From Betaproteobacteria bacterium HGW-Betaproteobacteria-7 (GTDB lineage: Bacteria > Pseudomonadota > Gammaproteobacteria > Burkholderiales > Rhodocyclaceae), in contig PHCE01000023.1 of NCBI GenBank assembly GCA_002840765.1, forward strand, positions 1 to 62,235: a DNA stretch of 62,235 nucleotides, written 5' to 3'. The translations under genes and the position numbers were made by a program. Position 1 is the stretch's first letter. Each line of letters begins with the position of its first letter. Positions 46,118 through 55,059 of the stretch are shown in pieces. The notes below the pieces were generated by a model. That model saw only the letters and a list, made by a program, of their open reading frames with translations. It was not told the origin of the DNA and ran no database searches.

Positions 46118-47827
46118 TCAGGAAGCCTTGCCGCCTGCCTGGCGCCGGCGCAGCCATTGCCAGATCCAGCTGCTACCGGAATCCTCGCGGCCGTCCAGCA
46201 CGTAATCCAGCTCGTTGGCGTTCTGCAGGGTCAGCTTCAGCTTGTCGAGTACCGATAGGGAACTGGCGAACAGCAGATGGTCGCCGGCGGCCAGCATGAA
46301 ATCCATGTCAGGCAGCAGATGCAGCTCGTCGGCGCGGTCGATCAGCAGCGGCAGGGCAGGCAGCAACTGCTGACGATCGGTGGCGTCGGGCAGGATGTCG
46401 CCGAGCCGGAAGCCGCTCCGGTACATCAGTTCCTGGCGGGCGGCCGGGGCCTCGGCAAGGTTCAGGCGAATGCTCCAGACGGTCGGCGTGCGGCCGTCGC
46501 ACAGATCCTGCAGCCGCCCGACCAGACTCCGACACCAGTTTTCGTCCTGCTGGCGCAACAGCTCGAGGAAACGGGCGAGCAGTGGCGTGGTCAGGATGGC
46601 GATGCTTTCCTGGGCGACGATACGGCTCGGCACCATGCTGAAATCGGCGGCGAAGGCATCGTAGAGCGCCGTGTTGGCCGCCTGGTTCTGGCGCACGACG
46701 ATGAACAGATCGGGCTTCAATTCCTTGGCGGTGACGGCGATGGAGAGGTTGTTCACGTCGTTGTCGGTGCCGGCGATGATGCCTTGCGCCGTGTCGATGC
46801 CCGCCTGGCGCAGGGTCGGCGCCTCGGTGCCGTCACCGATGACATTACGGTCGGCATCGGCCTGGCTGGGATCGATGACGGTCAGCGTGACGCCGGTCGG
46901 CTGCAGTTGGCGGGCCACAGCATGACCGAAGCGGCCGTAGCCGCACATGATCCAGTGGCCGCGTGGCGGCCGATGGGGTTGCGGCACCGGGGTGTCGGGC
47001 AGGCTGGTCAGTAGTTCGACCAGGCGAAAGCGCTCCGGCGTCGCCACCGCTTCCGCCAGGTGCATGGCGAAGCGATCGAAGGGATTGATGATGTGGTCGG
47101 TGCCGAAAGAGGCCATGTTGGCGGCAACCGCATGGCTGCGGGTGCGGGCGATGACGGGGATCATCGGATTGAGCAGGCGGACGGCGATGGCAATGCCGAG
47201 ATTGGCCAGATCGTCGTTGGTGACGGCGAGCACGCCGCGGCATTTCGGATGTTTCAGACCAGCCAGCAGCAGGTTGTCGGGAATTTGCGCATCGGCGGCG
47301 AGGGCCGGGGTATCGCTCTTGAAATCCTGCAGATCGAGTTCCTGGACGCGCAGTTCGTCCTTTTCGATGACGACGAAGGCCTGTCCCAGACGGTCGAAAT
47401 TGTGGGCGATCAGGCCGCCGGTCTCGCCACAGCCGCAGATCAGGTAGAACGGCTCCTTGAGGCGGCGGACGCGCTGACGAAAGCGGTTGCCGGTCAGCGT
47501 GTTCTGGAAGCCCTTGTCCTGGAGCAGGGCAATCAGGGTGATCACCGCATAGGACCAGCCGATGACGGTCAGGTAGATGCAGACGGTGACCCACATCCGT
47601 TGGGCATCGGAGAAGGCGTTGGGGATTTCGCCGAAACCGATGGTGGTCGCCGTGTAGCTGATGAAATAGAAGGCGTGGAAAAAACTGAGCGGCGGCGCCG
47701 GGTGGCCTTCGGTATCGATGCCGGGGACCAGGGTCAGGCCGAACACGGCTACCGCATAGAGGCAGATCAGCGCGATGATCGGCGCCCGCATGCGGCGCAG
47801 GACGATGAAAACGGCGCTGTTGACCAT
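46118..47827 (-). CDS. Potassium-channel protein with two TrkA-N/RCK domains
   Basis: 569 residues. Two membrane helices flank a pore loop with selectivity filter Thr-Thr-Ile-Gly-Phe-Gly-Glu (near residue 60-66). Two NAD-binding RCK domains follow: Leu-Ile-Cys-Gly-Cys-Gly-Glu-Thr-Gly-Gly and Ile-Met-Cys-Gly-Tyr-Gly-Arg-Phe-Gly. The C-terminal part has TrkA-C-like repeats. It is a nucleotide-gated cation channel of the inner membrane. The upstream gene (47841) encodes a small membrane protein and is probably co-transcribed. Confidence 0.9.
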   Translation of the reverse strand: MVNSAVFIVLRRMRAPIIALICLYAVAVFGLTLVPGIDTEGHPAPPLSFFHAFYFISYTATTIGFGEIPNAFSDAQRMWVTVCIYLTVIGWSYAVITLIALLQDKGFQNTLTGNRFRQRVRRLKEPFYLICGCGETGGLIAHNFDRLGQAFVVIEKDELRVQELDLQDFKSDTPALAADAQIPDNLLLAGLKHPKCRGVLAVTNDDLANLGIAIAVRLLNPMIPVIARTRSHAVAANMASFGTDHIINPFDRFAMHLAEAVATPERFRLVELLTSLPDTPVPQPHRPPRGHWIMCGYGRFGHAVARQLQPTGVTLTVIDPSQADADRNVIGDGTEAPTLRQAGIDTAQGIIAGTDNDVNNLSIAVTAKELKPDLFIVVRQNQAANTALYDAFAADFSMVPSRIVAQESIAILTTPLLARFLELLRQQDENWCRSLVGRLQDLCDGRTPTVWSIRLNLAEAPAARQELMYRSGFRLGDILPDATDRQQLLPALPLLIDRADELHLLPDMDFMLAAGDHLLFASSLSVLDKLKLTLQNANELDYVLDGREDSGSSWIWQWLRRRQAGGKAS

Positions 47828-47840
47828 GGCCGGTACGCTG

Positions 47841-48224
47841 CTAGCGGCGCAGCATCACGGTTTCGACGATCAGGATGATGACCGAGACGATGTTGGCGAA
47901 CAGCGCGCCGCCCGACAGTGAGACGACGCTGGACATGACCGAAGGCGTCATACCCTCGCCGGTAACATGTACAGCGATGCCCCAGGTCATCGCCGCCGCG
48001 ATCAATTGCAGGTCGGCGACCAGACTGGTGGCCAGGTGAATGGCACCGATCTGCGTGCGGTCACCGAACTTGAGCACGGTGGCGATCAGGCTGACGACCA
48101 GGGCGGCAGCCAATTCGTAGATGTGGTGCAACTCCGGGCGGTCGATGTCACCGATAAAGAAACCGAAATTGAGCGTCGCCGCGAGGACGATGAAGAAAGC
48201 GAAAACGACCTTTTCGAGATTCAT
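47841..48224 (-). CDS. Small membrane protein (DUF6394-like)
   Basis: 127 residues with four hydrophobic helices (about 5-25, 35-52, 62-88 and 105-124) and a short polar stretch after the first (Gly-Asp-Ile-Asp-Arg-Pro-Glu-Leu-His-His). It sits 13 bases upstream of the channel gene, so it may be an accessory membrane subunit. The DUF6394 assignment is from memory and not certain. Confidence 0.75.
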   Translation of the reverse strand: MNLEKVVFAFFIVLAATLNFGFFIGDIDRPELHHIYELAAALVVSLIATVLKFGDRTQIGAIHLATSLVADLQLIAAAMTWGIAVHVTGEGMTPSVMSSVVSLSGGALFANIVSVIILIVETVMLRR

Positions 48225-48255
48225 GGCTTACCCCCGTTGGCCATGCCTTCAACGC

Positions 48256-48915
48256 TCAGCGGCGCTCGACCGGGGCCGTCTGCGCTGGCGCCTTGCGGGC
48301 GCCAAGATTCTGGCTGTCGATGCGTTGCGTTTCGCCCTCGTCGACCACTTCCATGATGTTGACCACCTTCAGCACACCGGCCGTGGTGCGGGCGACAGCG
48401 ACGGCGACCTTGGCTTCGCGCTCGTTGACGATGCCCATCAGGTAGGCGATGCCGCGCTCGGTGACGACCTTGATGTGATTGGCCGAGACCTGGTTGGAAT
48501 CGACCAGGCGGGCCTTCAGCTTGGAGGTGATGAAGCTGTCGTTGCTGCGGTTGCCGAGCGAGGATATCGGGCCGACGCCGAGCTCGTTGTACACCTCGCG
48601 GATGCCGTCGACCATGCGCGCCTGCGCTTCGATCGCCGCCTTGGCTTCGGCATTAGGTACTTCACCGGTGATCAGCAGGCGCTTGTTGTAGGAGGTGAAA
48701 TTGACGTGCGAGAAGTTCTTGTACTGGTCAGGAATGCGAAAACCGGCCTTCAACTCGATGGTCTGGTCATCCGTCTGGGTGCCGGTCGAGCGCCGGTCAT
48801 GGGCCGACATGGCGCCGACAGCAGCGCCGGTGACGAGCGCCGGGATGCAACCCTGAAGGGCAGGCAGGGCGGCGAACAGGACGGCGGTGGCGAGGGCAAG
48901 CTTGAGTTTAGGCAT
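48256..48915 (-). CDS. dolP: Two-BON-domain outer-membrane lipoprotein (DolP/YraP-like)
   Basis: 219 residues. Lipoprotein signal ending Leu-Gln-Gly-Cys, then Ile-Pro-Ala-Leu-Val-Thr-Gly-Ala-Ala-Val-Gly-Ala. Two BON repeats follow, each with the pattern Leu-Ile-Thr-Gly-Glu-Val / Leu-Met-Gly-Ile-Val. It helps outer-membrane integrity in related bacteria. The gene overlaps the diaA stop region. Two adjacent ATG codons (48918, 48915) are possible; GGGAG is better spaced to 48915. The order diaA-dolP with yraN and rsmI nearby is the E. coli arrangement. Confidence 0.85.
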   Translation of the reverse strand: MPKLKLALATAVLFAALPALQGCIPALVTGAAVGAMSAHDRRSTGTQTDDQTIELKAGFRIPDQYKNFSHVNFTSYNKRLLITGEVPNAEAKAAIEAQARMVDGIREVYNELGVGPISSLGNRSNDSFITSKLKARLVDSNQVSANHIKVVTERGIAYLMGIVNEREAKVAVAVARTTAGVLKVVNIMEVVDEGETQRIDSQNLGARKAPAQTAPVERR

Positions 48916-49505
48916 CATTCGACTCCCAATAGCAGCGCGTCGATACCATCGCACAGGCAATGGATGACGAGCAGGTGCGTTTCCTGGATGCGTGCCGTCC
49001 GTTCAGCCGGTACGCAGAGATGAATATCGTCGTCGCGCAGCATCTCGCCGATCAGGCCGCCGCCTTTGCCGGTCAGGGCAATGACGTGCATGTCGTGTTC
49101 GTGCGCCGCCTTGATCGCCTCGATGACATTGGCCGAGTTGCCGGACGTCGAGATGGCGAGCAGGACGTCGCCGGCGTGGCCGAGACCGCGGACCTGGCGG
49201 GCGAAGATCTGGTTGAACGAATAGTCGTTGGCCACCGCGGTCAGGATCGAGGTGTCGGTGGTCAGGGCGATGGCCGCCAGTTCCTGGCGCTCGGCCTCGA
49301 AACGGCCGATCAGTTCGGCGGCAAAATGCTGGGCGTCAGCAGCCGAGCCGCCGTTGCCGCAGGCGAGGATCTTGCCGCCATTGATCAGGCTGGCGGTCAG
49401 TGTCTCGATGGCGGCGGCGATCGGCGGCGACAGCGCTTCGACAGCATTCAGCTTGGTTTGGACACTGTCTTCGAAGTGCTGGGCGACGCGGGCAATCAGA
49501 TCCAT
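48915..49505 (-). CDS. diaA: SIS-domain protein, DiaA/phosphoheptose isomerase
   Basis: 196 residues. Sugar-isomerase fold with [20 protein letters not shown] and a C-terminal His-Cys-Leu-Cys-Asp-Gly-Ile-Asp. It is similar to both GmhA (sedoheptulose-7-phosphate isomerase) and DiaA (DnaA-binding initiator protein). Neighbouring yraN, rsmI and dolP favour the diaA locus, but since rfaE2 is in the window a heptose role cannot be excluded. Confidence 0.85.
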   Translation of the reverse strand: MDLIARVAQHFEDSVQTKLNAVEALSPPIAAAIETLTASLINGGKILACGNGGSAADAQHFAAELIGRFEAERQELAAIALTTDTSILTAVANDYSFNQIFARQVRGLGHAGDVLLAISTSGNSANVIEAIKAAHEHDMHVIALTGKGGGLIGEMLRDDDIHLCVPAERTARIQETHLLVIHCLCDGIDALLLGVE

Positions 49506-49546
49506 GTTTTCGGGGGCGTGGGGAAATACGATCGGGGCATTCTACA

Positions 49547-49912
49547 TCACAGCTCGATATAGACCTCGAACTGCACCCGTTGCCATGGATCGGGGTGGCG
49601 GCTCAATTGGGCAATGCGGGCGAACAGTCGTTCGCCCTCGTCAAGTGCGGCGGCGATAGTGCGGTTGTCGGCCCGCGGCACGTAGCCCAGCTGATGTCCA
49701 CGCCATTCGACGCGCACGGCGTAAGGATCGTGGCGATTGTCCGGCTCGCGTACCAGATCGAGGCGATCGCCAACGCGCAGCTGCTCCCACTGGGCGCCGA
49801 CCGCGTAATACTGGCTGCCGGCCAGCGGTGAGCGCTGCAGCAGCAGGCGGATGCTCTCCGCCTGGGCGGCAGACAAGCAAAGTGCCAGGCTAAGCGTCAG
49901 CAGTAAACGCAT
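49547..49912 (-). CDS. Exported HIRAN-domain protein
   Basis: 121 residues. A signal peptide (about 1-18, ending Ala-Gln-Ala) is followed by a single HIRAN domain: Arg-Val-Gly-Asp-Arg-Leu-Asp-Leu-Val-Arg-Glu-Pro-Asp-Asn-Arg-His-Asp-Pro-Tyr-Ala and Leu-Gly-Tyr-Val-Pro-Arg. HIRAN domains are best known as single-strand-DNA-end binders inside cytoplasmic helicases, so an exported lone copy is unusual. It overlaps the 3' end of yraN by 23 bases in another frame. Role unknown. Confidence 0.82.
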   Translation of the reverse strand: MRLLLTLSLALCLSAAQAESIRLLLQRSPLAGSQYYAVGAQWEQLRVGDRLDLVREPDNRHDPYAVRVEWRGHQLGYVPRADNRTIAAALDEGERLFARIAQLSRHPDPWQRVQFEVYIEL

Positions 49913-50252
49913 CGCGCAACCAGTCGATTCGCCCGCCATCGAGCAGCACGCAGTCGAAGCGGCAGTCACACTCTGCTCGCCCGGTCAGATAGTGGCGGGC
50001 GGCGAGGATGATGCGCCTTTGCTTGGCAGCGGTGATGCTGGCCGCGGCGCCGCCGAAGTCGCTGCGGCTGCGCAGGCGTACCTCGACGAAAACCAGCGTC
50101 CGACCATCCTGGCAGATGAGGTCGATCTCGCCGCCGCGGATGCGAAAATTGCGCCCGATGACGCGCAGGCCGCGTTGCTCCAGATGTCGGGCGGCGGCGG
50201 CTTCGGCTTCGCGGCCGCGCGTCGTGGTGGTATCGTCGGTCTTTGCCCGCAT
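49890..50252 (-). CDS. yraN: UPF0102 endonuclease-like protein YraN
   Basis: 120 residues. Family motifs: Arg-Gly-Arg-Glu-Ala-Glu-Ala-Ala-Ala near the N-terminus, Gly-Gly-Glu-Ile-Asp-Leu-Ile-Cys-Gln-Asp-Gly and Val-Phe-Val-Glu-Val-Arg (a PD-(D/E)XK-like core). Biochemical role not settled. ATG 50252 is preferred to the TTG at 50258. Its start codon is ten bases from that of the divergent rsmI, so each promoter must lie within the other gene. Confidence 0.92.
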   Translation of the reverse strand: MRAKTDDTTTTRGREAEAAAARHLEQRGLRVIGRNFRIRGGEIDLICQDGRTLVFVEVRLRSRSDFGGAAASITAAKQRRIILAARHYLTGRAECDCRFDCVLLDGGRIDWLRDAFTADA

Positions 50253-50262
50253 TTGCAATTAA

Positions 50263-51099
50263 ATGACAGAAGAATACGCCGCATTGTATGTCGTCCCGAC
50301 GCCGCTCGGGAATCTCGCCGACCTCACCCGCCGCGCCGAGGAAATTCTCCGTCAGGTGCCCTGGGTCGCCGCCGAGGACACCCGCCACAGCGGGCCGCTG
50401 CTCAAGCAGCTCGGCTCGTCGGCACGGACGCTGCCGGCACATCGGCACAACGAACATGAGGCAGCGGCGCGCATCGTCGAGCGGCTGCAGGCTGGTGAAT
50501 CGGTAGCCCTGATATCCGATGCCGGCACCCCGGGCGTCTCCGATCCCGGCGCCCGCGTTGTTGCCGCCGTACGCGCTGCCGGCTGCCGCGTTGTGCCGCT
50601 GCCCGGGCCGTGTGCGGCGGTCACCGCGCTGTCGGCTTCCGGCTTGCTTGACGAGCATTTCCTCTTCTACGGGTTCCTGCCGAGCAAGGGTGGCCAGCGT
50701 CGGCAGGCCATCGCCGACCTGCGTGAGCAGCCGGCGGCCCTGGTCTTCTACGAGGCGCCGCATCGCGTGCTGGAAACCGTCGCCGAGCTAGCGGCCGGGC
50801 TCGGCGAGCGCACGCTGGTCATCGCCCGCGAACTGACCAAGCTGTTCGAGAGTATCCACAGTTGTCCGCTGGGCGAAGCGCTGGCCTGGCTGCAGGCCGA
50901 TGCCAACCGCCAGCGTGGCGAGTTCGTGCTGATCGTGTCCGGGGCGCCGGCCGGTGCCGACGACGGCGAAGGCGAGCGGGTACTGCAATTGCTGCTGGCC
51001 GATGGCCTGCCGGTCAAGCAGGCGGCCAAACTGGCGGCGGCGATCACCGGGGCGGCGAAAAACGCGCTTTATGAGCGCGCCCTGGCGCTGAAAAGCTAA
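50263..51099 (+). CDS. rsmI: 16S rRNA 2'-O-ribose C1402 methyltransferase
   Basis: 278 residues of the tetrapyrrole-methylase fold. Leu-Tyr-Val-Val-Pro-Thr-Pro-Leu-Gly-Asn-Leu, Ala-Ala-Glu-Asp-Thr-Arg, Ile-Ser-Asp-Ala-Gly-Thr-Pro-Gly-Val-Ser-Asp-Pro-Gly and Pro-Gly-Pro-Cys-Ala identify RsmI. It methylates the ribose of C1402 in the 30S decoding centre. No clear ribosome site precedes the start. It is divergent from yraN, and pyrC follows. Confidence 0.96.
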   Translation: MTEEYAALYVVPTPLGNLADLTRRAEEILRQVPWVAAEDTRHSGPLLKQLGSSARTLPAHRHNEHEAAARIVERLQAGESVALISDAGTPGVSDPGARVVAAVRAAGCRVVPLPGPCAAVTALSASGLLDEHFLFYGFLPSKGGQRRQAIADLREQPAALVFYEAPHRVLETVAELAAGLGERTLVIARELTKLFESIHSCPLGEALAWLQADANRQRGEFVLIVSGAPAGADDGEGERVLQLLLADGLPVKQAAKLAAAITGAAKNALYERALALKS

Positions 51100-51129
51100 A
51101 ATCCAATAAATTTTCCCGAGATTTTGTCC

Positions 51130-52161
51130 ATGCAACTGACCATCACCCGTCCCGACGACTGGCACCTGCATCTGCGCGACGGTGAAGCCTTGGCTTCGGT
51201 GCTCGCTCATACTGCCGCCCAGTTCGCCCGGGCCATCGTCATGCCCAACCTGAAGCCGCCGGTGACCACCGTCGAACAGGCTGCCGCTTACCGCGAGCGC
51301 ATCCTCGCTGCGCTGCCGGCTGGTGTCAGCTTCGAGCCGCTGATGACGCTGTATCTGACCGACAACACGCCGGCCAGCGAAATCGCCAAGGCCGCCGCGT
51401 CTGGCTTCGTCAAGGCGGTGAAGCTGTATCCGGCTGGAGCGACGACCAATTCCGATGCCGGCCTGACCGACATCGCCAAGGCCTACGACACGCTTGCCGA
51501 GATGGAACGCCTCGGCCTGCCACTACTGGTGCATGGCGAAGTCACCGACCCGGCCATCGACCTCTTCGATCGCGAGAAAGTCTTCATCGACACCGTGCTG
51601 CTGCCGCTGACCCAGCGCTTCCCACAGCTGAAGGTGGTCATGGAGCACATCACCACGCGGGATGCCGCCGAGTTCGTCGCCACCTCGCCGGCCAACGTTG
51701 CCGCCACCATCACTGCCCACCATCTGCTGTACAACCGCAACGCCATCTTCCAGGGCGGCGTGCGCCCACACTGGTACTGCCTGCCGGTGTTGAAGCGTGA
51801 GATCCATCGCCAGGCGCTGGTTGCCGCGGCGATCTCCGGCAATCCGAAGTTCTTCCTCGGTACCGATTCGGCGCCGCACACCAAGGGCGCCAAGGAAGCC
51901 GCCTGCGGCTGCGCCGGCTGCTACACCGCCTACGCCGCTATCGAACTTTATGCCGAAGCTTTCGAGCAGGCCGGCGCACTGGACAAGCTGGAAGCCTTTG
52001 CCAGCTTCCACGGCCCGGACTGGTACGGCCTGCCGCGCAATGCCGGTAAGCTGACGCTGGTCAAGGAAAACTGGACGGTGCCGGCCGATTACCCCTACAT
52101 CAGCACCGACCGCATTGTCCCGCTGCGCGCCGGTGAAACCCTGTCCTGGAAAATGCGCTGA
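51130..52161 (+). CDS. pyrC: Dihydroorotase
   Basis: 343 residues. Zinc-site Asp-Trp-His-Leu-His-Leu-Arg at residues 10-16, carbamylated Lys in [15 protein letters not shown], and Gly-Thr-Asp-Ser-Ala-Pro-His near 250. This is the E. coli-type (class II) PyrC that closes the dihydroorotate ring in pyrimidine synthesis. A TTG two codons upstream is a less likely start. The short gap to the next gene suggests shared transcription. Confidence 0.97.
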   Translation: MQLTITRPDDWHLHLRDGEALASVLAHTAAQFARAIVMPNLKPPVTTVEQAAAYRERILAALPAGVSFEPLMTLYLTDNTPASEIAKAAASGFVKAVKLYPAGATTNSDAGLTDIAKAYDTLAEMERLGLPLLVHGEVTDPAIDLFDREKVFIDTVLLPLTQRFPQLKVVMEHITTRDAAEFVATSPANVAATITAHHLLYNRNAIFQGGVRPHWYCLPVLKREIHRQALVAAAISGNPKFFLGTDSAPHTKGAKEAACGCAGCYTAYAAIELYAEAFEQAGALDKLEAFASFHGPDWYGLPRNAGKLTLVKENWTVPADYPYISTDRIVPLRAGETLSWKMR

Positions 52162-52172
52162 GGAAAATCGCC

Positions 52173-52613
52173 ATGCGTTTGCGCCATCTGCTGCTCCCGC
52201 TGCTCGCCGTGCCGCTCCTCGCCGCCTGCGTCAACGACGGGGCAACCTACGAGATCGATAACACCCGCGAGCACGTGCTGTCGGTGATTCGCGAGCAGCC
52301 CTACTTCTGGGACAGCAAGGTGGACTTGTTTCTGGTGGTCTCGCGCATGCCGGTTTGTCTGCGCCGGCACAGCCTCGGTACCGGCACCGATAAGACGCGT
52401 GTCGAAGTCTGGCAGGTGCCCTCGGGGGCCTTCATCGTCCGTGTCGGCAAGCGCTTGTATGCCACCGAGACGCAGACCTGCGAGGGTTTCGCCAAGCTCG
52501 ATGCCGAGCCGGTCGAGGGTATGGGTGAACTGCGTGGTATTTTCCGCGTGCGCCAGGGTGAGTGGCGGTTCGTCAAGGAAGCGGCCCCGGGCGCTGAAGA
52601 CGCCGAAGAGTGA
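52173..52613 (+). CDS. Lipoprotein of unknown function
   Basis: 146 residues with a lipobox Leu-Ala-Ala-Cys (Cys19). The mature part contains Tyr-Phe-Trp-Asp-Ser-Lys-Val-Asp-Leu and two further Cys (Met-Pro-Val-Cys-Leu, Gln-Thr-Cys-Glu-Gly) that may form a disulfide; the tail is acidic. Not recognised by name. It lies between pyrC (11 bases) and a DUF3025 gene that overlaps its stop by 4 bases. Confidence 0.8.
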   Translation: MRLRHLLLPLLAVPLLAACVNDGATYEIDNTREHVLSVIREQPYFWDSKVDLFLVVSRMPVCLRRHSLGTGTDKTRVEVWQVPSGAFIVRVGKRLYATETQTCEGFAKLDAEPVEGMGELRGIFRVRQGEWRFVKEAAPGAEDAEE

Positions 52614-53386
52614 GCGCCGAGGCGCACTGCCGCGGGCCGCTGTTCGCACCGCTGCGGCACTGGCTGGAGCAATTGCCGTCGGCGCCGGAAACCGCCGAAT
52701 TGAACGAACTGCTGGCCCGCCATCCGGTGCTTGGTGGGGCTGGCGAGCCGATCCGCTTCGTGCCACCGGCAGCCGACGGGTTGGCCTATGAATGTCGTAT
52801 CAGTGAGCAGGGCGCGGTCGAGACGCGCCCGGACAACTGGCACGATTTCTTCAATGCCCTGATCTGGCTGAGTTTTCCACTCAGCAAGCAAGCCATTACG
52901 GCGCGCCACGTGGCGGCCATGACGCCGGCCGGTGCTGAGCGTGGCCAGGTACGCGATGCCCTGACGCATTTCGATGAATGCGGCCTGGTGGTGCTGTCGA
53001 CGCAGCCGGAGCTGCTCGATCTGCTACGCGCCCATCGCTGGCGCGAGCTGTTCGTCGACCGCCGGCAGGCCGTTATGGCCGGCATGCGTTTCGTCATCTT
53101 CGGTCATGCCACCTATGAACGCTTGCTCAATCCGTATCGCGGCCTGACCGCCAAAGCCATCCTGTACACGGTTGACGACGCGTGGCTGGACTTGGCGGGC
53201 ACAGCGCTGAACGCAGCGATCGACCAGAGGCTGGCCGCCGATTTCGCCAGCGGCAGGCATGCCAGCACGCGCGCTTTCCAGCCGCTACCGCTGCTCGGCA
53301 TTCCCGGCGTTACGCCGGATAGCGAGGATCCAGCTTATTACGACGATATCCGGCAGTTCCGGCCGGCCAAGCCGGTGGTGCCTTAG
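52610..53386 (+). CDS. DUF3025 protein
   Basis: 258 residues starting with GTG inside the preceding stop (GTGA). DUF3025-like stretches: [22 protein letters not shown] and a Pro-Leu-Pro-Leu-Leu-Gly-Ile-Pro-Gly. Function unknown. Its stop overlaps the convergent infA stop by 4 bases. Confidence 0.85.
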   Translation: MSAEAHCRGPLFAPLRHWLEQLPSAPETAELNELLARHPVLGGAGEPIRFVPPAADGLAYECRISEQGAVETRPDNWHDFFNALIWLSFPLSKQAITARHVAAMTPAGAERGQVRDALTHFDECGLVVLSTQPELLDLLRAHRWRELFVDRRQAVMAGMRFVIFGHATYERLLNPYRGLTAKAILYTVDDAWLDLAGTALNAAIDQRLAADFASGRHASTRAFQPLPLLGIPGVTPDSEDPAYYDDIRQFRPAKPVVP

Positions 53387-53646
53387 TAGCGGCGGCGCGG
53401 CGGTGGCTTCGGGGCGCCGTTGCGTACTTCCAGGTGACGGAAGGTGATCCGGCCCTTGGACAGGTCGTAGGGCGAGAGTTCGAGGGTGACCTTGTCGCCG
53501 ACCAGGATGCGGATGTGATTCTTCTTCATCTTGCCGGAGGTGTAGGCGACCAGTTGGTGGCCGTTTTCCAGCGTCACGCGAAAGCGGGTATCGGGCAGGA
53601 CGTCATCAACGACGCCGTTCATTTCCAGTAATTCTTCTTTTGCCAA
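53383..53646 (-). CDS. infA: Translation initiation factor IF-1, extended form
   Basis: 87 residues; the usual length is about 72. The OB-fold is standard ([28 protein letters not shown]). The tail adds a basic, proline-rich end (Pro-Lys-Pro-Pro-Pro-Arg-Arg-Arg-Tyr). It lies outside the ribosomal-protein operon, which fits the second infA copy of betaproteobacteria. Its gene converges on DUF3025 with overlap. Confidence 0.95.
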   Translation of the reverse strand: MAKEELLEMNGVVDDVLPDTRFRVTLENGHQLVAYTSGKMKKNHIRILVGDKVTLELSPYDLSKGRITFRHLEVRNGAPKPPPRRRY

Positions 53647-53675
53647 GTGTGCTGCTCCTGTTGTGAATGAGTTGA

Positions 53676-54557
53676 TCAGCCGGCATTTGCCGGCAGGGCG
53701 TCGGTCGACAAGGCTTCCGGCCGGTGGCGCGGCTGTTCCCAGGGCTGACCGGGTGCTTCAAGGGCGCTGACCGAAATCAGCGGCGGCGGCGAGGTGACGC
53801 TGCCGAAGATGGTGGCGTAGGACACGTCGGCGGCATCGCGGCCAGTGCCGATGCGGACGAAGCCCATCGGAATGGCGGTGCCGGACGGGTCGAAGATGTA
53901 CCAGCGATTGTCGAGGAAGACTTCGACGTAGGCATGAAAATCGGTCGGCCCGAGGGCCGGGTCGGCACCGTAGTCGATGCCGGTGGTGAAGCGCGCCGGA
54001 ATGCTCAGGGCGCGGCAGAGGGCAATCATCAGATGGGCGAAATCGCGGCAGACGCCGACGCGATCGGTCAGCGTGTCGATGGCCGAGGTGTTCGAGTTGC
54101 TGGTGTTCGAGCGGAAAGTGACCTGGCGGCGCACCCAGTCCTGGATCGCTTCAACCCGCCGGTAGCCCTTGGGCATCATGCCGAATTCGTTCATCGCCAG
54201 CAGGCCGAGACGGTCGGACTGGCAGTAGCGGCTCGGGTAAATGTAGGTGAGGACTGAAAGCGGTAGCTTGGCGACCGGCGTTTCGCCGATCTTGTCCGGA
54301 TCGCCGACATGGTGGTCGATGTCGATGGTGGCCCGGTAGTCGATGTTCAGCGGGCCGGGGCCGGCGGTCAGGCGCAGATAGCGGGCAGCCGTTGCCGGAT
54401 GGTGATGGATCGCCGTCAGCACTGGCTGACTGATCAGCAGTTGTTCACTGATCAGGCGCTGGCTGGCAGTCTGGGCGGCGTGGATGTTGAAAACGAAATC
54501 GGTGCCGGGATAGAGGAGTTCGTACTGAAGGTTTATCGCGAACTGGATGCGAACCAT
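53676..54557 (-). CDS. Transglutaminase-like cysteine protease-fold protein
   Basis: 293 residues. The catalytic triad is visible: Gly-Val-Cys-Arg-Asp-Phe-Ala-His (Cys), Thr-Asp-Phe-His-Ala-Tyr (His) and Phe-Asp-Pro-Ser-Gly (Asp). The N-terminal beta region ([10 protein letters not shown]) is the usual companion domain of bacterial cytoplasmic transglutaminases. No signal peptide is present. ATG 54557 is chosen as the conserved start; the frame continues to 54701 without similarity. Substrate unknown. Confidence 0.87.
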   Translation of the reverse strand: MVRIQFAINLQYELLYPGTDFVFNIHAAQTASQRLISEQLLISQPVLTAIHHHPATAARYLRLTAGPGPLNIDYRATIDIDHHVGDPDKIGETPVAKLPLSVLTYIYPSRYCQSDRLGLLAMNEFGMMPKGYRRVEAIQDWVRRQVTFRSNTSNSNTSAIDTLTDRVGVCRDFAHLMIALCRALSIPARFTTGIDYGADPALGPTDFHAYVEVFLDNRWYIFDPSGTAIPMGFVRIGTGRDAADVSYATIFGSVTSPPPLISVSALEAPGQPWEQPRHRPEALSTDALPANAG

Positions 54558-55059
54558 GTATTTCCCAAATTGGGCCGCTGCCTGTTTCTCCGCAAGAGAG
54601 CGGGACGGACGGGCGACCAGGCAGACGGCGCTATGCGGCGGGAAATGTTGGTTCGACGTACCGCCACGCCCTGAGCGGGCAGCGGTCGGGAAGTCAGGCA
54701 TTTACGCGAGGCAAAACGATGATTTGTAAGCCTTTTGGCTTAACCAGCGCATTCTACGCGTCTGCCGTCAAGGCGGCAAGGCAATTCAGCATCCGTAGCG
54801 TGCCTCGTCCGCCTTGTGGACTTATTACCGGCTGAGCAGACCGAAGTTCTTCTTGCTGTGACGGAGGATGGGGGCGACTGGTGCATGCGAATTCTCCACC
54901 GGCTGGCGGGCCGCCAACGCGCAAAGGCGCCGGAATGCAAACGCGCAGTTGTAGCAGAGCCACAGTGTGCCGGCTGTCGCGCCCGTTCTGGCATCGACCG
55001 GCGCCTCCGGCAGCCGTATCTCAGTCTGCTACTATCTTAGGAATCCCCCACGGATCATT
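54558..55059. other. 500-base intergenic region without a recognised gene
   Basis: This divergent gap separates the transglutaminase and the PocR kinase. Small frames inside it resemble nothing known. I see short hairpins (TGCCG-TCAAGG-CGGCA near 54762-54777; GTCC...GGAC near 54809-54823) but no tRNA, riboswitch or terminator that I can defend. It presumably holds both promoters; it may also hold a decayed gene or a small RNA. Confidence 0.5.

Noticed and set aside
54740..55040. Small frames in the gap before the PocR kinase
   Set aside because: No recognisable sequence, no ribosome site, and overlapping frames on both strands.
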